The notes under the pieces are model-generated. The model was not told where the DNA came from. It did no database searches and saw only the letters and a program-made list of their open reading frames with translations. From Comamonas sp. SCN 65-56 (lineage in GTDB: Bacteria; Pseudomonadota; Gammaproteobacteria; Burkholderiales; Burkholderiaceae_C): 64,000 nt of DNA. Below, piece by piece: positions 31,686 to 39,481 of this stretch; the stretch's first letter is position 1, and each line of letters starts with the position of its first letter. The stretch is from contig NZ_MEDS01000010.1 in assembly GCF_001724135.1 (NCBI RefSeq), positions 32,065 to 96,064 on the forward strand, read 5' to 3'. Both the position numbers and the translations under genes were made by a program.

Positions 31686-33304
31686 CTGTTGCATCCGCTC
31701 ACACAGATTCCTTCGTGCGCGACCGTCTGCCGCCCAAGGCGCAGTGGCCCGAGTTTCGTTACGACCTGCCTGAGCAGCAGATCCCGGACCAGGCGAACGT
31801 GGTGTCCGCGCTGTTTGCCCAGGCGCTGGCCAACGGCCGGGGCGACAAGCCGTTTTTGCGTTCACCCAGCCAAACGCTGAGCTACGCGCAGGCCGAAGCC
31901 GAAGTCAACCGCATCTGCGGCGTGCTGCTGGGCGAGTGCAAGCTCGTGCCCGGCAACCGCGTGCTGCTGCGCGGTGGCAACTCGATCGAGATGGCACTGG
32001 CCTGGCTGGCGGTGGTCAAGGCCGGCCTGATCGCCGTGGCCACGATGCCCTTGCTGCGTGCCAAGGAGCTGGACCAGGTGGCGGACAAGGCGCTGCCCTC
32101 GCTGGCCTTGTGCGAGGCGCATTTGCTGCAGGAAATGGAGCGGGTGGCGCAGGTCCAGTCAGGCGATTTGCCGATGTTGGTATTTGGTGATGCGGCCCGC
32201 GCCGATGGCCTGGAAGCACGCTCGGCCAAGCAGTCCGCGGACTATGCAGGCTGCGCGACGGCCGCGGATGACCCTGCGCTGCTGGCTTTCACCAGTGGCA
32301 CCACCGGTGTGCCCAAGGCCTGCGTGACCACGCACCGTGAAATTCTGGCGGCCTGCAATGCCTGGCCACGCCATGTGCTCAAGGCCACGGCCGACGACGT
32401 GGTGACCGGTTCGCCGCCGCTGGCGTTCACCTTCGGTCTGGGCGGCTTGCTGGTGTTTCCGATGTGGGCCGGTGCCTCCATCTACTACCCCGACGGCCGC
32501 TACAGCCCCGAGACCATGGTGCGCGAGATGCGTCAGCATGGGGTCTCGATTTGCTACACCGCACCCACCTTCTACCGCCAGATGGCACCGTTCATGCAGT
32601 CGATCGGCGTGCCCAGCCTGCGCATCAGCGTCAGCGCCGGCGAGGCGCTGCCGGACGCCACGCGCCAACTCTGGAAGCAGGCCACCGGCATCGAGATGCT
32701 GGACGGCATTGGTGGCACCGAGGTGTTTCACATCTACATCTCCTCGGCCGGCGCCGACGTGCGCCCCGGTGCCATCGGCAAGGTCGTGCCCGGCTACATC
32801 GCCAAGGTGGTGGACGATGACGACAACGAAGTGCCGCGTGGCACCGTCGGGCGCCTGGCGATGATCGGCCCGACCGGCTGCCGCTACATGCAGGACGAGC
32901 GCCAGACCAAGTACGTCACCAAGGGCTGGAACCACCCGGGCGATTCGTTCATGCAGGACGAGGACGGCTATTTCTTCTACCAGGCGCGCAACGACGACAT
33001 GATCGTCACCGCCGGCTACAACGTCGGTGGTCCGGAGGTCGAGGGTTGCCTGCTTACGCACCCGGCGGTGGCCGAATGCGGTGTCGTCGGCAAGCCCGAC
33101 GAGGCGCGCGGCATGATCATCAAGGCCTTCATCGTGCTCAAGCCGGGCTACCAGGGCGATGCGGCTCTGGTCAAGACGCTGCAGGACTATGTCAAGAACA
33201 GCATCGCGCCCTACAAATACCCGCGCGAAATCGAATTCATCACCCAGCTGCCCCGAACCGAGACGGGCAAGGTGCAGCGCTACAAACTGAGGCAAACCCC
33301 ATGA
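31682..33304 (+). CDS. Aryl-CoA ligase (benzoate/2-aminobenzoate-CoA ligase family)
   Basis: This 540-residue member of the ANL superfamily activates an aromatic acid with ATP and CoA. It has the AMP-binding loop FTSGTTGVPKACVTTHRE near residue 202, the GIGGTEVFHIYIS motif, and the C-terminal catalytic lysine in TETGKVQRYKL. The GIGGTE-FHI motif is characteristic of benzoate-CoA ligase relatives. Together with the monooxygenase it would generate aminobenzoyl-CoA or salicylyl-CoA. It starts with GTG overlapping the upstream stop by four bases, and its stop overlaps the next ATG. Confidence 0.9.
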   Translation: MTVASAHTDSFVRDRLPPKAQWPEFRYDLPEQQIPDQANVVSALFAQALANGRGDKPFLRSPSQTLSYAQAEAEVNRICGVLLGECKLVPGNRVLLRGGNSIEMALAWLAVVKAGLIAVATMPLLRAKELDQVADKALPSLALCEAHLLQEMERVAQVQSGDLPMLVFGDAARADGLEARSAKQSADYAGCATAADDPALLAFTSGTTGVPKACVTTHREILAACNAWPRHVLKATADDVVTGSPPLAFTFGLGGLLVFPMWAGASIYYPDGRYSPETMVREMRQHGVSICYTAPTFYRQMAPFMQSIGVPSLRISVSAGEALPDATRQLWKQATGIEMLDGIGGTEVFHIYISSAGADVRPGAIGKVVPGYIAKVVDDDDNEVPRGTVGRLAMIGPTGCRYMQDERQTKYVTKGWNHPGDSFMQDEDGYFFYQARNDDMIVTAGYNVGGPEVEGCLLTHPAVAECGVVGKPDEARGMIIKAFIVLKPGYQGDAALVKTLQDYVKNSIAPYKYPREIEFITQLPRTETGKVQRYKLRQTP

Positions 33305-33699
33305 TCCACCAGAACATTCAACCTGCGGGCTGGGCGCCTGCCAAGGGCTATGCCAACGGTGTGGCAGCACGCGGCACGCAGATCTTCGTCGGCGGCCAGA
33401 TCGGCTGGAACGCCCAGCAACAGTTCGAGAGCGACGACTTCATCGCCCAGGTGCATCAGGCGCTGGCCAACATCGCCGCGGTGCTCAAGGAGGCCGGTGC
33501 GGGCCCTGAACACATGGTGCGCATGACCTGGTATGTGATCGACCGCGTGGAATACAACGCCCGCCTGAAGGAACTGGGCGGTGCGTACCGCGAGGTCATG
33601 GGCAAGAACTTCCCGGCCATGACCTGCGTGCAGGTCGCGGCGCTGATGGAAGAGCGTGCCAAGGTCGAGATCGAAGTCACGGCCGTCCTCCCCGATTGA
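33301..33699 (+). CDS. RidA (YjgF/UK114) family protein
   Basis: This 132-residue Rid protein has the typical VAARGTQIFVGGQIGW start and a C-terminal FPAMTCVQVAALMEERAKVEIEV. Canonical RidA imine hydrolases have an essential Arg in the PARS-type motif; here that position is Met (PAMTC), so it belongs to another Rid subfamily. In a 2-aminobenzoate pathway it would plausibly hydrolyse an enamine/imine intermediate to release ammonia, in the manner of 2-aminomuconate deaminase relatives. That role is inference from context. Its ATG overlaps the ligase stop by four bases. Confidence 0.9.
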   Translation: MIHQNIQPAGWAPAKGYANGVAARGTQIFVGGQIGWNAQQQFESDDFIAQVHQALANIAAVLKEAGAGPEHMVRMTWYVIDRVEYNARLKELGGAYREVMGKNFPAMTCVQVAALMEERAKVEIEVTAVLPD

Positions 33700-33729
33700 T
33701 TCTCAAACATCCTGAAACCGGAGCCTTTC

Positions 33730-34911
33730 ATGTCCAAAACCAAGACCCCTTTCAGCTGGGAAGACCCGTTCGCCCTGCGCGAGCAGCTCTCGGAAGATGA
33801 GCGTGCCGTGCAGGATGCCGCGCATGCCTACTGCCAGGACAAGCTGCTGCCGCGCGTGCAGGACGCCTTTCGCAATGAGCAGACCGATCCATCCATCTTC
33901 CGCGAGATGGGCGAGCTCGGCCTGCTTGGCCCGACCATTCCCGAGCAATACGGCGGGGCGGGCCTGAACTACGTCAGCTACGGCCTGATCGCGCGCGAGG
34001 TCGAGCGCGTGGATTCGGGCTACCGCTCCATGATGAGCGTGCAATCGTCCCTTGTGATGGTGCCGATCAACGCCTTTGGCAACGAAGCCACCAAGCAGAA
34101 ATACCTGCCCAAGCTGGCCAGCGGCGAGTGGATCGGCTGCTTTGGCCTGACCGAGCCCAACCACGGCTCCGACCCTGGCAGCATGATCACTCGCGCCAAG
34201 AAGGTGGCGGGCGGCTATTCACTCTCGGGCAGCAAGATGTGGATCAGCAACAGCCCGATCGCCGATGTGTTCGTGGTCTGGGCCAAGGACGACGAGGGTG
34301 CGATCCGCGGTTTTGTGCTTGAAAAAGGCTGGAAGGGCCTCACCGCCCCGGCCATCCACGGCAAGGTCGGTCTGCGCGCATCCATCACCGGCGAAGTCGT
34401 GATGGACGAGGTGTTCTGCCCCGAAGAGAACGCCTTCCCCGAAGTGCGCGGCTTGAAGGGCCCGTTCACCTGCCTGAACAGCGCACGCTTTGGCATCGCC
34501 TGGGGCGCCCTGGGCGCGGCCGAGGACTGCTACGCCCGCGCGCGCCAGTACGTCATCGACCGCAAGCAGTTTGGCAAGCCGCTGGCCGCCAACCAGCTCA
34601 TCCAGAAGAAGCTGGCCGACATGCTGACCGAAATCACGCTGGGCCTGCAGGGCTGCCTGCGCCTGGGTCACATGAAAGACGCGGGCAACCCCGCCGTCGA
34701 GCTGACCTCCATCGTCAAGCGCAACAGCTGCGGCAAGGCGCTCGATATTGCCCGCCTGGCGCGCGACATGATGGGCGGCAACGGCATCAGTGACGAGTTC
34801 GGCGTGGCGCGCCACCTGGTAAACCTGGAGGTGGTCAACACCTACGAGGGAACGCACGACATCCATGCGCTGATCCTGGGTCGGGCGATCACCGGCATCG
34901 CGGCGTTCTGA
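33730..34911 (+). CDS. gcdH: Glutaryl-CoA dehydrogenase
   Basis: This 393-residue FAD enzyme oxidatively decarboxylates glutaryl-CoA to crotonyl-CoA. Features match GcdH rather than simple acyl-CoA dehydrogenases: the N-terminal [34 protein letters not shown], and the C-terminal [20 protein letters not shown] with the catalytic Glu. It follows the RidA gene by 30 bases. Its presence suggests that the ring-derived C7 skeleton, or lysine/tryptophan catabolites, drain through glutaryl-CoA to acetyl-CoA. Electrons go to ETF and the ETF-QO at 39482. Confidence 0.94.
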   Translation: MSKTKTPFSWEDPFALREQLSEDERAVQDAAHAYCQDKLLPRVQDAFRNEQTDPSIFREMGELGLLGPTIPEQYGGAGLNYVSYGLIAREVERVDSGYRSMMSVQSSLVMVPINAFGNEATKQKYLPKLASGEWIGCFGLTEPNHGSDPGSMITRAKKVAGGYSLSGSKMWISNSPIADVFVVWAKDDEGAIRGFVLEKGWKGLTAPAIHGKVGLRASITGEVVMDEVFCPEENAFPEVRGLKGPFTCLNSARFGIAWGALGAAEDCYARARQYVIDRKQFGKPLAANQLIQKKLADMLTEITLGLQGCLRLGHMKDAGNPAVELTSIVKRNSCGKALDIARLARDMMGGNGISDEFGVARHLVNLEVVNTYEGTHDIHALILGRAITGIAAF

Positions 34912-34916
34912 TCGCC

Positions 34917-35336
34917 ATGCCCGAGGTGGCGCAGCCGGGGCGGTACGAGCGGGTCTATCCGATCCGCTTCTCGCACTGCGATCCAGCCGGCATCGTGTTC
35001 TTCCCGCAGTACCTGGTGCTGTTCAACCACCTGCTGGAAGACTGGTTCACCCATGGCCTGGGCATAGACTACGCCGAATTCATCGGAAAGCGCCGCGTGG
35101 GTACGCCAACAGTGCGGCTGGAGTGCGATTTTCGCGCCATCAGCCGCATGGGCGAGGACGTGAATTTCGCGCTCTGGCCCGACAAGGTAGGCACTCGCTC
35201 TCTCACGCTGGCGATAGAAGCGAGCTGCAAGGGTGAGTTGCGCGTGGGCGCCCGCCAGGTACTGGTCTTTACGGATCTGGAGTCGCACAAGGCGGTTGAA
35301 ATACCGCAAGACGTGCGTGCAGCACTCAACCGTTGA
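34917..35336 (+). CDS. Hotdog-fold acyl-CoA thioesterase (4HBT family)
   Basis: This 139-residue protein carries the 4-hydroxybenzoyl-CoA thioesterase signature FSHCDPAGIVFFPQYLVLFN, in which the Asp acts in thioester hydrolysis. The length is family-typical. In this operon it may release CoA from stalled aromatic or ring-opened CoA esters, or from gentisyl-CoA if the substrate is salicylate. It begins six bases after the gcdH stop. Confidence 0.9.
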   Translation: MPEVAQPGRYERVYPIRFSHCDPAGIVFFPQYLVLFNHLLEDWFTHGLGIDYAEFIGKRRVGTPTVRLECDFRAISRMGEDVNFALWPDKVGTRSLTLAIEASCKGELRVGARQVLVFTDLESHKAVEIPQDVRAALNR

Positions 35337-35443
35337 CGCGAAGCCGGTTTCTCTTGCTCCGGTTCGCCGGGCTGTCAGAGACCATGTGCCGTCGTGGGCC
35401 AATGGTGCGGATCTCCGGGCCTGTCCTTTGATGGAAGGGTTTC

Positions 35444-36379
35444 ATGGGTTCTTTTGAGCGGCGCCAGCGCCTGGGTTTCTGGCTCGGCGTGCTGGGCATG
35501 CTGCTGTTTTCAGTGACGGTGCCGGCGACGCGCCTGGCCACCGGCACCGATGCCGACCCGCAGCTCTCGCCCTGGTTTGCCACGGCAGGCAGAGCGGCGA
35601 TCGCGGGCGTGCTCTCGGTTCTTTTTCTGCTGTTTACCCGCTCGTCCTGGCCCGCGCGGCATCTGTGGCGGCCGCTGCTGCTGGCGGTGCTGGGCAATGT
35701 GCTGCTCTGGCCGCTATTGGCGGCGATAGCGCTGCGCAGCGTGACGGCGGTGCATGCGGCGGTGATCGTGGCCGTGATTCCGCTGGCGACGGCGGTCTTC
35801 GCGGTGCTGATCCTGCACGAGCGTGAGCGCATGGGCTTCTGGGTCTGTGCGGTGCTGGGTGCGGCCCTGGTGATCGTGTTTTCGCTGATCCGCGCCGATG
35901 GGGCAGGGGGCTTTGGTTTTGCCTGGGCCGATGTGCTGCTGGTCGTGGCGGTGCTGGCGTCGGCCTTTGGCTATGTCTACGGCGCGCAGGTGACGCTGGA
36001 GCTGGGGGCCGAGCGCGTAATCTGCTGGATGTGCGCATTGGCGCTGCCGGTGTCGCTGCCGTTGATGCTGTGGCTCTGGCCCGATGCGGCCACGCTGGCC
36101 AAGGTGCGCTGGCCCAGCTGGGCGGGCCTGATCTACATTGGCACGGTGTCGATGTGGTCGGGCTTTTTCGCCTGGTATCGCGGCCTGGAATGGGGTGGCA
36201 CGCTCAGGGTCAGCCAGGTGCTGCTGCTGCAGCCCTTTTTTGCGATGCTCTTCGCCGTGCCGCTGCTGGGCGAGCATATCGATGCACTGTCGCTGGCGTT
36301 TGCCTTGGCAGTGGTGCTGATGGTGTTTCTCGGTCGCCGCTTCTCCGGTGCGACGCGCATCGCGCCGCAGCCGGAGTAG
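35444..36379 (+). CDS. EamA/DMT-family transporter
   Basis: This 311-residue inner-membrane protein has about ten hydrophobic helices arranged as two EamA repeats (GFWLGVLGMLLFSVTVPATR, then IYIGTVSMWSGFFAWYRGLE and LLQPFFAMLFAVPLLGEHID in the second). Family members export metabolites or amino acids; the substrate cannot be read. A GGAAGGG ribosome-binding site precedes the ATG. It lies 107 bases after the thioesterase and could be the last gene of the operon. A ~167 bp palindromic element immediately follows its stop. Confidence 0.88.
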   Translation: MGSFERRQRLGFWLGVLGMLLFSVTVPATRLATGTDADPQLSPWFATAGRAAIAGVLSVLFLLFTRSSWPARHLWRPLLLAVLGNVLLWPLLAAIALRSVTAVHAAVIVAVIPLATAVFAVLILHERERMGFWVCAVLGAALVIVFSLIRADGAGGFGFAWADVLLVVAVLASAFGYVYGAQVTLELGAERVICWMCALALPVSLPLMLWLWPDAATLAKVRWPSWAGLIYIGTVSMWSGFFAWYRGLEWGGTLRVSQVLLLQPFFAMLFAVPLLGEHIDALSLAFALAVVLMVFLGRRFSGATRIAPQPE

Positions 36380-36381
36380 GC

Positions 36382-36548
36382 TAGGAGCCTGTCGGACTTT
36401 GGAAGCGTCGGCTGCAAATCGGCTGCAGCGGTCCATTTTTCACCGTCTTTTTGCCCAATAGAACCACTATTGGGCTGCAAATCCGGCAAAAACTGGCCTC
36501 GCTGGGACCAATTTTCGCTTTCGACGCCGAAAGTCCGACAGGCTCCTA
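36382..36548. repeat. ~167 bp palindromic intergenic element, copy 2
   Basis: Perfect 19-bp terminal inverted repeats TAGGAGCCTGTCGGACTTT (36382-36400) and its reverse complement (36530-36548) bracket the element. The central stem GCCCAATAG (36453-36461) / CTATTGGGC (36467-36475) has loop AACCA. The body is clearly homologous to 8854-9010. It starts three bases after the transporter stop and ends five bases before the end of the ABC ATPase gene on the other strand, so it fills a convergent gap. Confidence 0.88.
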
Positions 36549-36552
36549 AGGG

Positions 36553-37347
36553 TCAGCCCAGCAGCAGCGCGTCGTCGGCGAGCTCCTCGCCGCGCACCTT
36601 GGCAAACATCTTGAGCAGGTCAGGCACGTCCAGGCGCGCGCGCTCTTCGCCCGAAACATCGAGCACCACCTGACCCTGGTGCAGCATCACCGTGCGTTCG
36701 CCCACGTCCAGCGCCTGGCGCATGGAGTGCGTGACCATCATGGTGGTGAGCTTGCCTTCTGCCACGATGCGCTGGGTGAGCTTGAGCACGAAATCCGCGG
36801 TGCGCGGATCAAGCGCTGCGGTGTGCTCATCAAGCAGCAGGATGCGCGAGGGCTGCAGCGAAGCCATCAACAGACTCACCGCCTGGCGCTGGCCGCCAGA
36901 GAGCAGGCCGATGCGGTCCGTCAGGCGGTTCTCCAGCCCAAGCCCCAGCGTGGAGAGCTTCTCGCGGAACATGTCCCGCTCGGAGCTTTTCACGGCACCA
37001 CGCAGACCGCGGCGCGTGCCGCGCTGCTGGGCCAGTGCCATGTTTTCCTCGATGGTGAGGTCCTCGCAGGTGCCGGCCATCGGGTCCTGGAAGACCCGTG
37101 ACACGAGTTGTGCGCGGTTCCACACCGGCTCGTCGGTCACATCCAGTCCATCGATGAAAATTTTGCCGGTATCCACCCCCAGGCCGCCTGAAATGGCGTT
37201 GAGGAAGGTGGATTTGCCGGCGCCGTTGGAGCCGATGACGGTGACAAACTGGCCCGTCGGTATTTCCAGCGTCATGCCGCGCAGCGCCTTGGTTTCGATC
37301 GGCGTGCCGGCGTTGAAGGTAATGTGAAGGTCTTGTGCGTTGAGCAT
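36553..37347 (-). CDS. ABC transporter ATP-binding protein (TrpXYZ-type amino acid importer)
   Basis: This 264-residue ATPase powers import. It has Walker A GSNGAGKSTFLNAISG, signature LLSGGQRQAVSLLMA and Walker B ILLLDEHTAALDP, followed by the switch His in MMVTHSMRQAL. It ends just inside a palindromic element and is the last gene of a binding protein-permease-ATPase operon on the minus strand. The associated binding protein belongs to the family first linked to tryptophan/tyrosine uptake (TrpX). Confidence 0.92.
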   Translation of the reverse strand: MLNAQDLHITFNAGTPIETKALRGMTLEIPTGQFVTVIGSNGAGKSTFLNAISGGLGVDTGKIFIDGLDVTDEPVWNRAQLVSRVFQDPMAGTCEDLTIEENMALAQQRGTRRGLRGAVKSSERDMFREKLSTLGLGLENRLTDRIGLLSGGQRQAVSLLMASLQPSRILLLDEHTAALDPRTADFVLKLTQRIVAEGKLTTMMVTHSMRQALDVGERTVMLHQGQVVLDVSGEERARLDVPDLLKMFAKVRGEELADDALLLG

Positions 37348-37363
37348 GGTGGTCTCCTGGCGC

Positions 37364-38284
37364 TTACATGCTCTTGGGGGCGTCGGGCAGGCGCTTGTGC
37401 TTGAGCATGCGCTTGAGGTTGGGCACCACCAGTGCCAGCGTCACCAGCACGGCGGTGACCAGATTCAGGTCTTGCGCCTTCAGGCCGATGAAATCGCTGT
37501 TGAGCGCGATGGCGATGAAAAAACGATAGACGATCGCGCCCAGAATGGCGGCAAGCGTGGCGTAGACCAGTCGGCGCGACGGCAAGATGGCCTCGCCCAC
37601 GATGACGGCTGCCAGACCGATGACGATGGTGCCTATTCCCATGGAAATATCGGCGCCGCCCTGGGTTTGCGCAAACAATGCACCCGCCAGGCCGACCAGC
37701 GCGTTGGAAACCGCCATGCCCAGCAGCACCATGGCGCCGGTGTTGATGCCTTGCGCACGTGCCATGCGGGTATTGGAGCCGGTCGCGCGAATCGACAGGC
37801 CGCGTTCGGTGGAAAAGAACCAGTCAATGATGATTTTGGCGATGACGATGAGAGCCAGCAGGATCATTGGGCGTGCCCAGTAATCTTCCAGTCCATTGGG
37901 CTGCAGCAGCGTGAACATCGTCGGGTCATTGATGATGGGCACGTTGGGGCCGCCCATGACACGCAGGTTGATCGAGAACAGCGCAATCATCATCAGGATG
38001 CTGGCCAGCAGATCCATGATCTTCAGGCGCACGTTGAGCCAGCCGGTGATGTAGCCCGCGCAGGCACCGGCCAGGGTGGCTGCGACGGTGGCAATGTAGG
38101 GGTTGAAGCCGTTGTGGATCATGACGGCGCAGACCGCGCCGCCGAGCGGAAAGCTGCCGTCGACCGTCAGGTCGGGGAAGCGCAGCAGACGAAAGGAAAT
38201 GTAGACGCCGAGTGCGACGAGCGCGAAGATCAATCCGATCTCGACTGCCCCCAGAAACGAAAACAGAGACATGGTTTGGCTCAC
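37364..38284 (-). CDS. ABC transporter permease (branched-chain/TrpY-like)
   Basis: This 306-residue protein is a polytopic permease of the branched-chain amino acid permease superfamily, with about eight membrane helices and the loop EAILPSRRLVYATLAAILGA near the C-terminus. It lies 16 bases upstream of the ATPase gene. A stem-loop with a U-run between the binding protein gene and this gene (38290-38325) would lower permease and ATPase expression relative to the binding protein. Confidence 0.91.
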   Translation of the reverse strand: MSQTMSLFSFLGAVEIGLIFALVALGVYISFRLLRFPDLTVDGSFPLGGAVCAVMIHNGFNPYIATVAATLAGACAGYITGWLNVRLKIMDLLASILMMIALFSINLRVMGGPNVPIINDPTMFTLLQPNGLEDYWARPMILLALIVIAKIIIDWFFSTERGLSIRATGSNTRMARAQGINTGAMVLLGMAVSNALVGLAGALFAQTQGGADISMGIGTIVIGLAAVIVGEAILPSRRLVYATLAAILGAIVYRFFIAIALNSDFIGLKAQDLNLVTAVLVTLALVVPNLKRMLKHKRLPDAPKSM

Positions 38285-38289
38285 ATACG

Positions 38290-38325
38290 AAAAAGGCAGA
38301 AACCATGGATTGCACGGTTTCTGCC
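38290..38325 (-). terminator. Intra-operon stem-loop with U-tract
   Basis: A perfect 10-bp stem GGCAGAAACC / GGTTTCTGCC with an 11-base loop is followed on the minus strand by TTTTT. It lies 37 bases after the stop of the substrate-binding protein and just before the permease start. This is the classic attenuating terminator that gives excess binding protein. Confidence 0.8.
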
Positions 38326-38361
38326 GGGTTGGGGAGTGGACTCAGAGGCTGGTGGCCAGTG

Positions 38362-39327
38362 TCACTTCACGACGGTGGTGGCCGACTTGACGAAGTCTTC
38401 GGAAAGCTTTACGCCTTGCTTTTCAGCAGCGCCGGGGTTCACGAACAGCTCCAGCTTGGTGCTGATTTCAGGCTTGATGTCGCCGGGCTTCTCACCTTTG
38501 AGGATGCGCGCCACCATGCGGCCAGTCTGCTCGCCCAGATCGCGGTAATTCACGCCGAGCGAGGCGATCGCGCCGCGCTTGACGCTGTCCGAATCGGCGG
38601 CGATCAGCGGAATCTTGGCTTCCTGCGCCACCTTGACCAGCGATTCGTAGGCCGACACCACGTTGTTATCGGTGCTGTTGTAGATCGCGTCCACCTTGCC
38701 CACCAGGCTGCGGCCGGCGCTGCTGACGTCGACCGAGCGCGGGGCAGAAGCCTCGACCAGCGTGATGCCCATCTTGGGCAGCAGCTCCTTGAGCTCCTTG
38801 ACGACCACGACCGAGTTGGCCTCGCCCGGGTTGTAGACGATGCCCAACCGCTTGACGTTGGGAACGATCTTCTTGACGAGTTCCATCTGCTTATCCATCG
38901 CCAGCAGGTCAGAGACGCCCGTCACGTTGGTGTGCGAGGGCTCCCAGCTGGGCACCAGCTTGGCGGCAACCGGGTCGGTCACGGCGGAGAACACCACCGG
39001 CACCGTCTTGGTGGCGGCGACCACGGCCTGCGCGGAGGGTGTAGCGATGGCGATGATGACGTCCGGATTGTCACCAATGAACTTGCGGGCAATCTGCGCT
39101 GCCGTGCCGGTATTGCCCTGGGCGCTCTGGTATTCCCACTTCAGGTTTTTGCCCTCCTCGAAGCCGGCGGCCTTCAGCGCGTCCTTGGCGCCGTCTCGCA
39201 CGGCATCGAGTGCGGGGTGTTCGACGATGGCGGTGACGGCAACGGATTTCGTCTGGGCGCTGGCCGGCGCGATGGCGGCAAACGCGAGCGTCAATGCACC
39301 CAGGGTCATCCAGGGCAGTTTCTTCAT
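38362..39327 (-). CDS. ABC transporter substrate-binding protein (TrpX-like, ABC_sub_bind family)
   Basis: This 321-residue periplasmic protein has a signal peptide (MKKLPWMTLG through ASAQ) and the family pattern SVAVTAIVEHPALDAVRDG, KNLKWEYQSAQGN, PVVFSAVTDPVAA and AIASLGVNYRDLGEQTGRM. Relatives bind aromatic amino acids or purine-like ligands. Proximity to the presumed anthranilate operon makes an aromatic ligand attractive, but ligand identity is inference. It heads the three-gene importer operon on the minus strand. Confidence 0.92.
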   Translation of the reverse strand: MKKLPWMTLGALTLAFAAIAPASAQTKSVAVTAIVEHPALDAVRDGAKDALKAAGFEEGKNLKWEYQSAQGNTGTAAQIARKFIGDNPDVIIAIATPSAQAVVAATKTVPVVFSAVTDPVAAKLVPSWEPSHTNVTGVSDLLAMDKQMELVKKIVPNVKRLGIVYNPGEANSVVVVKELKELLPKMGITLVEASAPRSVDVSSAGRSLVGKVDAIYNSTDNNVVSAYESLVKVAQEAKIPLIAADSDSVKRGAIASLGVNYRDLGEQTGRMVARILKGEKPGDIKPEISTKLELFVNPGAAEKQGVKLSEDFVKSATTVVK

Positions 39328-39420
39328 GGGTATCTCCTAACAGGAATATGAGAGCTGAGTTGGGCAGCGCCGCAGTGGTTTTACGCTGGCGCCGTGGGCG
39401 CGAGTTTACGGCAGCAAGGC

Positions 39421-39447
39421 AAAAAAAACGCCCCTGAATGGGGCGTT
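39421..39447 (-). terminator. Rho-independent terminator of the ETF-QO gene
   Basis: On the minus strand ACGCCCC-ATTCA-GGGGCGT forms a seven-base-pair GC-rich stem followed by a run of eight T. It lies about 35 bases downstream of the ETF-QO stop, in the right orientation. Confidence 0.9.
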
Positions 39448-39481
39448 CAAGGGAATACCCCTAGACGATTTATGCTCGCTT

